Assembly (NCBI GenBank): GCA_950295325.1
Contig: OX485806.1
Span: forward strand, 40,858,001 to 40,922,000
DNA: 64,000 nt
DNA from: Polytrichum commune
Lineage: Eukaryota > Streptophyta > Polytrichopsida > Polytrichales > Polytrichaceae
Reading direction: 5' to 3'
The position numbers and the translations under genes are program-made. Shown here one piece after another: positions 23,301 to 34,263 of this stretch (its first letter is position 1; each line of letters begins with the position of its first letter). The notes below the pieces were generated by a model. That model was not told the origin of the DNA. It searched no databases and saw nothing but the letters and a program-made list of their open reading frames with translations.

Positions 23301-26300
23301 TAGTGTTGCAAGTGTACGAAGGCTTGGATAGTATTCTCAAGTCAATTATTTCTCCTCAATTCTTACGTGAGCCACCATCTATAGGGGTCCAATAGGATGT
23401 CCATAGGGATGAAAAGTAAGGTGGCAAAACGAGTACATTTAGTCTCCAAGCTGGCTGACCCCTAGATGGAGTTGGATGGAAATTGTACTCAACATACCTA
23501 GCTCAAACATGACTTTCATGTAATTTTGTACCTTCTTTTGTTTCATTCTACCAACAATATTTCTTCCACACATACTAATATGTAGTATTCAAGGCTTGAG
23601 ATACATATGAAAGTCATGTATAAAGTCCTGTACAGCTCCATCCAGTTCAACCCAAGTAGAGACCTTAGTGCATAAATGTTTTGTTTCATTTTGGTTGGGG
23701 GTTGGGCGCTCTGTAAATACGTTAATGACCTCTGAATGAGCCCAAAGGTTCATTACTGGAGTACAAAAAACAGTATGTGATGGATATCGGAAATGTTTAC
23801 TCGCATCTACATTTGGATGCATTGTTTCCTGACAATTCTGGACATTTTCTAGGTCTTATCAACCTGGCCAACCTGAATGTGGGGTGGTGCATCTGTGTCC
23901 GGAACTCAGACATAAAGCATCTTGCAGGTTGGATTGTCCCTCCTCTGATCATTTGTGTTTAGCAGAATAGAGTTGTCCTTTAACTGAATGGGACTTTTCA
24001 TTGGGAGTTGGTCCCCTATGATTTTTCCATTGGTTGTTTTGCATACAACAGGATTTCTTTCCACTTGTGGTGCTGCTCAGAGGTAGTGCTTGGATTTGAG
24101 TGAAGAGCAACCTTTTGGGGTTCATTGAGGCCCAACCTCATTTTAGCACCTCTTGGCATGTGAAAATGCAGTTGACCCTTGATGAATTGTTATAGAATAT
24201 TCTTTGTTTAATCCTCTACACTACCTCAAAGGATGCACTGAATACTTACCGAACATGGAAAGGTCTTGTATGCAAACAACCTACTCCTGTCCAAAAGTCA
24301 TGTTGAGTTAGAGGATCACTTTAATATGTGAGACAAATTTAACGAAATTTAGGCTGGAGGATAGGAATCTAGTCGGTTTCATGAACTGCATCTGGCTCTA
24401 TGTTTTGTTTCAACTTGCTGTATGATCCAGGCATTGGTGAATTGATGATGTTTCTTATATGTAATCCTAAGATTTGAAACGGTGAGTGGATTGCAGGGCT
24501 CGTGAACTTAGAAGAGCTCCAAATTTCCAGAAGCAAAGTGAATGTCTCGGGCATGGCATCCTTAAAAGGTAAGTCTGGAACCTTAATGACAGGAGATTGT
24601 CTTGAGAAATATTCGGAGTTACACGATGCTCTAGCTTTTTATCGAGAATGTAAAATTTTACCAAGCAAAGTCATCAATGTTTTATGATGTCCAAATAACC
24701 TATTCAACTTTCGTGAGTAAATTTGAAGTCAAGAGTAGGAAGTCATTGCATTGCGCAATTCCAAATAGTAAGTGACACTAAATACCATAAACAGTGTAGT
24801 GCAAAGGGGGCCTATTTCTTTTTTCTTCTTGCCATAAGATAATGTATAAAATCAAGTTTTATACACTTAATTAATAAAAATTCGGATTTTTAGACTTGGC
24901 GAGTCTCATAGAAATTGTGTATTTATTTGAGTCTCTATGTCCTTTAACAACCTGCCTACTGACAGGGTTGACAAAGCTGCGGAGCTTGAGCATGGAAGGT
25001 TGCCCTGTGACAGATCTGAGTATGGAGAATATAGCTGGTGTGTTTCTTTTCAACCTGTTTTCTTGAGACTTTTTTGTAGCATGCCATTTGTTTATTTAAT
25101 TACTGAACAATGTGTTTCCATCTGCATACAGGATTGACTGAGCTATGTCATCTGAACATACATTCGTGCTCCCTGTCGGACTCTGGATGTCAAAACCTTG
25201 AAGGTTAGTTTGTAAGATGACAAAGCCAAGGCTGGTGGCTGTAAATCATATGGACCACATTTAAGCTCACATGGTAGTCTAAACATGACCTTTTGGTCTG
25301 AAGGTACGCTGCCTTCTGTGATGCAGGTCTCATCAATCTTCGGACCTTGAACTTGGGTTACAACAACATCACCAACACTGGGATGGTGTTTCTGAAAGGT
25401 GGGTGTAAATTGGTCACTTATATGCTTCCATTTTCTTCAGAGATTGCACATTTCACTTTACAAGGGTTTTTATTTCTCCAAAGAAACCTTTATATGTACT
25501 TGTTGTTTGTACCATGTAATAGATTTTCACTCATCAACCAAGAGGAAATATCATGGATTCATAGATAGCAATGATGATTACTAGCTATAATAATAGCTTA
25601 CTTAAGTGCTTCTGTTTATATAATTTATGCATGACAGTTTGAGTTAGGGACACCACCATGTGTAGTTTGAGAGGGCGGAACTCCATGCAGTTACTTAGAC
25701 CTATCCAGTTTGTAGTTTCAGTGCAATTTAATCAGGCAGCATATTGTCGAGTGCATTTCAGTAATTTATGTGCCACTTGTCTTGGGCAGGTTTGACGAAC
25801 CTGGAAAGCTTGAATCTTGACTCATGTAAAGTCAGCGATGAGGGCATTGAACACCTGCAAGGTAAAATCACATTGTAAATACTCAGAAGAGATGTGACAA
25901 CAACTATTTGATTCAATTTGTGATGGGTTAAACCAGAATATCATAGTGATGTTTGATTCAACACTTTAAGAGAGTTCCTGAATATAATTTCCTCGTTGGA
26001 TTCATATGGTCTTGATTACTGAATATGACACATGTCAAATTTCTTCCAAAAATAAGTAATTTTGTGTTGAACTACAGAGGATCCTTAAGGTATGCTGATT
26101 AATTATTTTTTTGGTTGGATAGGGCTTGTGAACCTGCAGATGCTTGATCTTTCAGACTCTGATATTGGAAATGCTGGTCTTCGCTACCTCACTGGTAGGC
26201 TACTAACTCTCTGGACCCTTGTTTTTGATAGCAGACTATTTTGTGGGTATTTCAATCTCAGAGAAGAATGTCCTTGGTTTACAAGCCTGAAAATTTCTGA

Positions 26301-29300
26301 TTCTGAAGAGAAACTTGGTCCTACATTGCTTATGCATCAAAGGCCTCGATATTTTGGGGAATGGTGGCCCTTCATCGAAGAGAAGCACTCGGGCCTAATT
26401 CAAATTTTAATTCGGCCAGCACTGACATGCTATTCTTGTGGGGATGATGCCAGGGTTGAAGAAGTTGGAGACCTTGAACCTTTCCTTCACAGGGGGGGTC
26501 ATGGATAGTGGCTTGCGCACCATTGCAACTTTAACCTCACTTAAATCCCTCAACTTGGACTCCAGGCAGATCACTGACACTGGTCTAGCAGCACTGACAG
26601 GTAAGGTAGATGGGTCTTAAATGGTAACTTTTTCCAACTAGCCCACTTCTCCTAGGATATGAACAGTTGATTAGTGCGAGATGGTTAGCAGATCCAAATT
26701 GAGGCCATAGCCACTTTCCTCATAAATTTTGGAGCTCATATGACTACCTTAATCATCATCTAAGTAAAGATTATCATGCTCATTAAATGGTCATATAGGT
26801 CCCTCCATTTCTGATGACTACTGAGCCTAAACTGTTTAACAAATTTGAGCATGTAATCCAATTTCTTTTTAACACATGCCTTTTTGGTGTCCGTTCTTGG
26901 GTCCACATCTAACCACACACCACTCAAATATAGGTGTTCAATTAAGATAAGTAACCGAATTAGGCGTGCCTACCTTAAGAAGTTGTGTCAGTATCACTTT
27001 TCCTTCCTCTATACTTATTGGCTGCACTATTCATGAAATCTAGGATGTTTATAAAGTTTCGAGGACTCTGATGTTGCCACCCACATGAATCAGGGTGTTG
27101 CTTTATCTCCAAGTTGGTCTAATTCTATGTGTAATCCCAAAACGGACATCACAAGTATTAGAGGGACCCTGAAGACTGCTACCTCATGTTAAAGACGAGT
27201 ACCTTAAACAGGCGCAGACAAGCCAGCCCGCATCTAATCTACCCCAAGCGCAAGCCCCTAGGTTCTCGCATGGGTGGTTGAAAATATGCAATTTCCAGGA
27301 AGGTCGCCCATCTGAGTACTATTCCAGCGTGAATTATGATGTTGTGTCATTTTCGAGTCGGTGCAAGTCTACCTAAATATAATCTGAAACGGGCATCATT
27401 AGAATTAAAGGGTCCTCGTAGACAACTGTCTCCTTTAAAAGTGAACACCTTGAACCGGTGTAGACAAGCTGGCCTGCACCTAATTTCTTCCAAAGGGCAA
27501 GTCCCTAGATTCCCACATGGTTGGTTGAGAAAATATGGTTCACCCAGATACTCCCGCTATGAGTGGATGCTCCGGAAATCAATTGCTAGGAAGGTCACCC
27601 ATCGGAGCAGTATTCTGGCCTCAGGCAGCTTAGCCTCGGGAGTTCCTGTGGCATCCGGGTTAAGGCATCAGCTTTAAGCCACTACTACAATTAAGATCAA
27701 TGCTATTCAAGCTAGGCCATTATCTTGAAGAAACTGAAATCTTCATCTATTCTACAACAGGCTTGACAGGTCTGAAGACTTTGGATCTCTTTGGAGCAAG
27801 AATCACAGATCACGGCATGGCGTACCTCAAACGTGAGTCATCTTCACTATTTGCGGGATCTTGGATTCATTAACAGCCTTCACTTTGCTGCTGCTCCCCA
27901 AAAGTGCACAGCTCTTGGATGATCTTTGTCTCATTTTTCTCTGCACTTGGAATGTGACAGATTTCAAGAACCTACAGACATTGGAGCTGTGTGGTGGGGG
28001 GATTACTGACGCAGGTGTGAGGAGCATCAAGGATCTTACTTCACTCACGTCCCTCAATCTTTCGCAAAACCCGCGTCTCACTGACAACGCCCTCCAGTAT
28101 CTTTCAGGTAGCAAATTCCAACCAGTTGTCAAACTTTTCCAACACAGTTTGCCATTTTATTCAGTTTTGTAGTTACACACTAGGACATATACCATACGGT
28201 GCTTCTCCATTCATCTTTTTTGATGCCGAAATGTAATTCACACAGCTTTGGGCCTGTGTCACCCTGAGCTGCGGTTCACAGCTGGCTGTTTTGGAACTTT
28301 GGAACGGCGATTGCATCAATGCCCATGCGCCCTCTCCTTTCTAAAGTTCTAAATTGTATAGTAGATGTGGGATTGAATGGGTCCAAAGCAATTTAAGAGT
28401 GCCATGTGGCAAAAAGCCCACATATAACAAGAATAATGATCTATTAAAAGCCTAAGCAAGAAGCACTCTGTAGTGGGACATGCTTATAGACAAAGATTGA
28501 ATTGCAGGGGATATAATGGGGTAAATTGCTGTAAAGGGGACCATATCTCCCTATGCCCTTAGTTTTTTGGGGGAGGTTGCTTGTGACCTACAATGCAAAG
28601 CCTACACAGTGGAGTGAGTTGGGTTTTGCAAAGGTCTCCATCTTGTGCTGGCTGTCCTGTTTTAAGGTTCTTCCAGGGAATGTTATGGTCTGATACCACA
28701 TGTTTGTGGTTTTTTATAGTGAAAGTTCAGCATGTAGAAGGTGAGCAGTAGAGATGTAGTGAGTTTTTAAGATTGCAAGAGGCGGCATCTCAAGGAAACT
28801 GCGGGTTGACAAGGATGGATTTCCCTCTACAGCACGTCTCCCATATGATGCATGGTTGCACAGAATGGGTTGCCTTTGCATGTGGGTGATAAAGAGTAGC
28901 TTAAAGCTGAGGCCTTAACTTGGATCTCATGGGAACTGTGAGGTCAAACCAACTGAGGCCGGAATAATGCTTGGATGGGTGACCCAATTGAAGTGAATAT
29001 CCGGGTGAATTGGATATTTTCAACTAACCATGTGGGAACCTAGGGCCTCACCTTTATGGAGATTAGGTGCGGGCCAGCTTGTCTGTGTCTGTTCAAGGTG
29101 TTCACGTGTGGTAGGAGGCACTAATCTCCAAGGTCCCTCCAAATCTTGTGATGTCCGCTTTGGAGTCACATATAGAACTATTGCGAAGATGTAGCAACAC
29201 CATAATTCTCTCCGGGGGCAATATCGGAGTCATCTTTCTTATTGTGGGTAATACCTAAATAATGTCCAACATCACAACATGGAAGCCCAAAGCATTGATG

Positions 29301-29575
29301 TAGAATTCATCCTTGCATCTGAATAGATTTAAGGTTAGCTTGGTCTGCCACTGATCAAGTTGCAGGATTGCTTTGATGGTGATGCAGGGATGAAGGATCT
29401 GGTGTCACTGAACCTGGCAAACTCCAGGGTGACAAATGCAGGAGTGCCACACTTAAGGCCACTGACCAGCCTGACCTCCTTGGCATTGCAAGGCTGCAAG
29501 GTGACCCTCCCAGCTGTCCAGCGACTTCAAGAAACATCCTTACCCAATCTCAGCGTCATACGCCTCCAGAAATAG
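20370..29575 (+). CDS. LRR (AMN1/RNI-type) protein, At1g15740-like, 15 exons
   Basis: Exons: 20370-20576, 21566-21694, 22361-22568, 23047-23193, 23853-23927, 24497-24568, 24966-25037, 25132-25203, 25327-25398, 25790-25861, 26123-26194, 26454-26600, 27761-27832, 27961-28107, 29388-29575 (stop TAG). All introns are GT-AG and the join is open for 583 residues; the Arabidopsis relative has about 585. The start MGGACSRKR fits N-myristoylation at Gly2 plus a nearby Cys, suggesting membrane attachment. Residues about 57-112 (SPPSLLDMC, then IPRDLTQKILNEL) form a conserved F-box-like helical region. From about residue 115 there are some 18 repeats of 24-25 residues with the pattern LxxLxLxxCxITDxGLxxLxGL. 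From exon 3 on, exons join inside a Gly codon in phase 1 (in exon 14 the join makes His), and seven exons are exactly 72 nt. Molecular function is unknown; protein binding is inferred from the fold. Exon 12 has one extra residue at a G-run. Confidence 0.93.
20594..21408 (+). mobile_element. Harbinger/Tourist-like MITE in LRR intron 1, interrupted by a 5S-type element
   Basis: The left part (20594-20636) and right part (21005-21408, ending GTGTAAAGTGGCCC) align in order with the related elements at 56213, 60577 and 63739. The 5S-derived repeat sits between them, so it inserted into an older MITE. Confidence 0.6.
20637..21004 (-). mobile_element. 5S-rRNA-derived repeat, copy A (LRR intron 1)
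   Basis: Read on the minus strand, it begins with a diverged 5S-like head containing GATGGGTGACC (box C, complement of 20923-20934). It continues TTCCTAGCACTTGATTT and the shared body (ATGTGGGAACCT, GGCTTGCCC, AGGAGGCAGT, GATGCCC), ending near GAGTCATCTTTCTT. Confidence 0.75.
21883..22201 (+). mobile_element. Foldback element, copy 1 (LRR intron 2)
   Basis: The two halves are diverged inverted repeats meeting near CTTGGCATGCCAAG. Shared words in the arms include GGTGCATGC, CATTGAGGG and AACTCA at the outer ends. The left end forms a perfect 13-bp palindrome with the adjacent sequence (21865-21895, loop TTCTC). A related element in reverse orientation lies in intron 5. Confidence 0.65.
23979..24313 (-). 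mobile_element. Foldback element, copy 2 (LRR intron 5)
   Basis: It aligns with the reverse complement of the intron 2 element over its whole length: TAACTGAATGGGACTTTTC, GGGAGTTGGTCCC, TTTCTTTCCACTTGYGGTG, TTAGCACCTCTTGGCATG and, at the other end, CATGTTGAGTTAG. The inverted-repeat layout is the same. Confidence 0.65.
24640..24806 (+). mobile_element. CACTA-like MITE, partial copy in LRR intron 6
   Basis: It matches the right part of the element at 9845-10077 (CGAGAATGTAAWATTYTACC, ATGTCCAA, GAAGTYATTGCATYGC) and ends GTGACACTAAATACCATA, AACAGTGTAGTG. The reverse complement of that end starts CACTACACTG. Confidence 0.55.
26640..26975 (+). repeat. Dispersed repeat R1, copy in LRR intron 12
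   Basis: It shares, in order, CCCACTTCTCSTAGGATAT, TAGTGCGAGATGRTTAGCA, TTTTGGAGCT, CATTAAATGRTCATA, GGTGTSYGTTC, CCACACACCACTCAAATA and AGTARCCGAAT with copies at 4720, 13475 and 35165. No terminal repeats or coding capacity were found. Confidence 0.65.
27061..27331 (-). mobile_element. 5S-rRNA-derived repeat, copy B (LRR intron 12), 5'-truncated
   Basis: On the minus strand the 5S-like head is cut to GATGGGCGACC (near 27302-27313). The body is recognisable but has an internal deletion. The 3' end GGTGGCAACATCAGAGTCC is intact. It abuts copy C in the same orientation. Confidence 0.7.
27332..27688 (-). mobile_element. 5S-rRNA-derived repeat, copy C (LRR intron 12)
   Basis: On the minus strand it reads GTGGCTTAAAGCTG, then ATGCCACAGGAACTCCCGAG and CTAAGC (5S box A region), then CGATGGGTGACCTTCCTAGC, then the full body. 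It lacks about 25 bases of the 3' end where it meets copy B. Confidence 0.75.
28894..29237 (+). mobile_element. 5S-rRNA-derived repeat, copy D (LRR intron 14)
   Basis: The plus-strand head TTGGATCTCATGGGAACT then GCTTGGATGGGTGACCC (box C at 28973-28984) resembles plant 5S rRNA from the GGATCCCATCAGAACTC region to box C. The common body and the end GGAGTCATCTTTCTT follow. Confidence 0.75.
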
Positions 29576-30973
29576 TAAATTTGTACAAAAATCAAAAACC
29601 ACTCCGGAGGCATGACAAGGGATTGGCCATGTACAGAGACATAAACTTGTGCAGGCAGTGTTTAATTCTTGTTGTCTTGTTCAGAAGAAAAAGAAAAGAA
29701 AAGATTTTACATCGCTACAAGTTCGTGCAGACAAGAACATTAACACTGTTTTGCAAGCAGGGAGGGAGGGGAAGAGACTTTGCTACTACCATTGTTGCGT
29801 CCATCCCTCCCACACATAGTTTTCCCACACTCCATCAGCATCACCAACAACTTCCTGTCCCGATGATCTATTGATTTAAAAGATTGTAGGGTTTAGGGTT
29901 TAGGGTTGCCGATAGGAGGTACTTATGTACAAACTTAATATTATGATGAGTACAGTTGTGCACTTGTGAAGGTTCTATTCATGTGAAGGTTAGATAGAGG
30001 TGACATCGTTATGGTTATTCCAATGATGTGATGTATCAGTCAATCAAGGTTTTAATGTAAGCATCCTGAGGATTTCTACTACTGATGAGTAAGTAGCACT
30101 AATGTCCCTTGATTTCTAGGGCAAACTCATGGTAACTTTCTGCACTAAAAAAACAGGGACCGGTTTCTCAATTGTTGCAGGAATGTATCATAATATGTAT
30201 TTTTTTAAGTGCAGCAGAGGTTTTGGGTGATTTTATGCAAACAAATTGACTGCCTCTACCCAAGTTGGATACAAATTTTGCCAGAGTAAAGTTTACATGC
30301 TAAGGGTTACAGTGCACCATCTGTATCTACTCTACTCATGTTAGGATTTAACGGAGAATCTGAGCATCTTTAGAAAGATAGGTTGAGCAAAGTCACAACT
30401 CACTAATATGGTTTGCTCATAATTTCATCAAATATGTGTAGTCATGTGTTTCTTCAATGTTCTGTTGCATGTTTCTTAAGCAGCTTTTGATGATCCAAAT
30501 TATCAAATTTTTGTGGCAGAAATATTTACTACCTTCACCTGCACTTCTTATTTGAGTGTGTTCTGCTTATTCCATTTGTTAGCAGCTTCCAGTGTCAAGT
30601 GCCACATGAATACCTGGAGCTCTCTCAAACTCTTAAGCCTTCTTGAGGAGTTTTTGGTCATGCAATGAACTTTAGTTTCACATAAACTCTATGGTATGTG
30701 GGCCATATGTGGGGTCTTATGTGGTAACTCTTCTTAAATTGGACACCTAGTCAACTTTGCTACATTGGAGTATGTGTTCAAAATATAGACATCATTCTGT
30801 GGGGTGTGTCTATGTGATTGCTTGAAAAGAGAAATTCTTCATCGACCTCTTATAACTTTTGCACTCTTGACTTCGATTCTGAAACTTGATATGACTGTCT
30901 TTGTGGTGGCAGTTCCAAATTGAGTTTTACAAATTGAGTTTTACAAGTAAGCAGGAACAACAATCGAAGGAAA
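29576..30973. other. Downstream of the LRR gene; no gene
   Basis: The first part is probably LRR 3' UTR. Three telomere-type TTTAGGG units lie at about 29886-29906. Nothing else is recognised before the U6 gene. Confidence 0.6.
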
Positions 30974-31023
30974 AAAATTTGGACCATTTCTCGATTTGTG
31001 CGTGTCATCCTTGCGCAGGGGCC

Positions 31024-31055
<32 letters not shown>

Positions 31056-31073
31056 TCAGATGTCCGAAGAGAC
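30974..31073 (-). ncRNA. U6: U6 spliceosomal snRNA
   Basis: Read on the minus strand, this matches plant U6 almost throughout: the 5' stem-loop (GTCTCTTCGGACA), the ACAGAGA box within GATACAGAGAAGATTAGC, the AGC region, CATGGCCCCTGCGCAAGG, GATGACACGCACAAATCG and the 3' end TGGTCCAAATTT. It ends in a run of seven T, a Pol III terminator. U6 base-pairs with the 5' splice site and U4/U2 in the spliceosome. The 5' loop is a few bases shorter than the common plant sequence, but the stem still pairs. A TATA-like string lies about 24-31 nt upstream. The plant upstream sequence element (RTCCCACATCG) was not found within about 90 nt, so the copy could be divergent or a pseudogene despite its intact core. 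Confidence 0.87.
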
Positions 31074-33184
31074 AAGGTCATGAGTGCCTCCCAGGTATAG
31101 ATACAAACTTCTTTCTTGTCTTCCTTTCCCTATGGGTTAACTCCACCTGTACTGAGTACTGTCTGTAAGTACTATCTGTGAAATATAGTAAAATGAAGAG
31201 GTCTGAAAGATCCTCGAAGATGACTAAACATGGAATCAAGAGAAATGGGGAGTGAGATTATTTGGTTGCTTCAAAGAAACATAAGGTGTGTCAACCTTAA
31301 GTGCCATGGTTGCAGAACTAATCTCATTCTCGGAGACTGCAGTTGAGAAAATTTGGCCTCGCCCAACAAACAAAGGTAGCTAAAAATTATATATCACCAT
31401 TCTACAGAGATTAAAATCTTAATCACATCTGTGAATGTGGACATGGCCTCATCACCGTTCACTTGAATGAATGTGAGTGGCGGCAGAACATCTGAGAATC
31501 CCAACAAGAATCAAGGAGCTCTGTGTCTCCTTTTCTAGAGGAGAAGCATACTTTGAATACATTGTGTAATGCCGATAAAAGGAGGCGACCTGAAGGCTCG
31601 GGACTCGTGAAGATTGGCGAACCAGTCCTCACCCCAACGGGCAAACATCATTAGATCAGGTGTGTGGTATCCTGGCGTCAGGGCTTTGGTTTGAGGAGTA
31701 AGCCACTGGAGAAACTCTCCTTTAACACTGTGTAACAGCTGGTTTAGGGTTAAGAGTGGAGGATTTATTAAGTCCTGCACCCACGTTCAGATTCCCCCCA
31801 CGCCTGAAATTGGTCCCTCGGTGGTACTGGGATTCGGGGTCCTCAGGGTTATAAAGCCACCATGTAGTTTCCCCTCAAGCATTAAGGGTTAATAGGAGCA
31901 CTTCCCAGGAAGAACAAAACCCCGAATTGACTTACCACGAAATTATTGTAAGTAGCTGGAAGTAACATCGACACAGAAATCAAAAAGAACTTAAGTTTTA
32001 CTATTGAATTATATTTTGCTGTTAAAGCTTCCTTTGTTACCTGTTTGACCTGGTTCAGCGCGATGAACAAGTCTTGTCAACCAAGAACCAAGGCTGTTGT
32101 GTTCAAGCTGTTATTAGCATGCGCCATTGTTGAATTGTTCTGTAAAACTCATAAAGAGGGAGATCAAGTCTCTATGGCAGTCTGTGGCGAGCAGTTTCTC
32201 AATCTACAGTGGTAATTTATGTTGGAAGTCGAGTCTTAGTCATGAAGGGTTACAAAAAAGTGGTACAATATGACGAAAAGATACACTGAAGTCTCACTGA
32301 TCCAGAACAACAGGAATAGGGCCTACATACTAAGTCCTTGCAGTGGTTGATCCTGGTGATTTTGGTTGCATTGGTTGTGCGCCATACAACGCCCACTTGG
32401 AGATTAGCTTTCTATACCTGTAACAAATTTCTCACTCAAACATGGCAAATTGTCTTTCAAAAATTGCCTGAGTTGAAAGAACTTGAATCTTATGAACAGC
32501 TCAGGAGATTTGCCAACTGTTGTTTGCAATAGATCATTTGAATTTAGTTATGCTGCATTTATCAAATTGACATTGCCTTCTGCTGCAAAGATAAATGGAG
32601 CCTCTTTTGCAGGGGCAATCCTCTCAAAATGACTAGTTGCAAGTATGATGAGTAGTTGATTCTATTTCTAACAGAAATTGCTGGAGTGTAGAGATATAAA
32701 ACATTATTTGCCAACAATTGCAAAACATAAATTACCACATGTATCATAAGAATTCCTAACGATTTTGACAAGTGAATCCCATAATTCATAAGAAAGACAA
32801 CTATGCCCACAGCTTTATGATGCCAACCATGAAAGCACTACACCAACCTCCAATACAGACGAAATAAGAAAACAAACACAATTACTTTCAGTTAAAAACA
32901 TATTCTCTTCAGATGACCTGAACACTCAATTCTCTACCTACAGCACTAACCAACAACACCCTAGAAACACACAAGCATGATACAACACAAAATCAGGTGT
33001 GCAACATAGATACAAACTAAGAATCCAATTTGGGAGTATAAGCAAGCTTCAAGTAAGTTGATAAGGGATTTTCAGTTATTCAACATGAGGGTTTCTCAAC
33101 ACAGCTGAATGCATACATGTATGCTAGGTCTGCTAACCCAGCCAAGTAAAAACATCCTGAAGAACAACTACAAAACTCCTCCAC
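31074..33184. other. Between U6 and RPS21; no gene recognised
   Basis: The U6 upstream region and probable RPS21 3' UTR (below 33185 on the minus strand). Minus ORFs at 31459-31780 and 31882-32070 show no known motif. One stretch (31780-31870) is locally GC-richer. Confidence 0.55.
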
Positions 33185-34091
<907 letters not shown>

Positions 34092-34183
34092 GGTGGCGGT
34101 TCGCGGTGTTACGTGGGGCGAGAAGACGAGGGAGACGAGATTGCGGAGGCGGTCGAGAGCAAGGAGCGAAAGGGAAGCTCTCA

Positions 34184-34263
34184 TTTAGGGTTTTGGTTCT
34201 TGTACCGTGGAGCCCTGCCCTTTCGGGCAGATAGAAATGTATACCCTGCCCGTTTCCGGGCAG
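34184..34263 (-). promoter_or_regulatory. RPS21 promoter: telo-box and two GGGCAG palindromes
   Basis: On the minus strand AAACCCTAAA lies at 34193-34184, about 95 nt before the start codon; the telo-box is common in plant ribosomal-protein promoters. Two short palindromes, CTGCCC-TTTC-GGGCAG (34215-34230) and CTGCCCG-TTTC-CGGGCAG (34246-34263), flank a GTATAC string. They may be protein-binding sites; this role is inferred. Confidence 0.55.

Noticed and set aside
23440-23650. Inverted repeat around CATGACTTTCATG in LRR intron 4
   Set aside because: Only a short core pairs; the arms do not extend convincingly.
28894-28990. True 5S rRNA gene
   Set aside because: Only parts of the 5S sequence are conserved, the 5' end is missing or diverged, and it is followed by a repeat body rather than a T-run terminator.
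31780-31870. Possible second tRNA-like SINE head
   Set aside because: Box B-like letters are present but no box A at the right distance and no flanking duplication.
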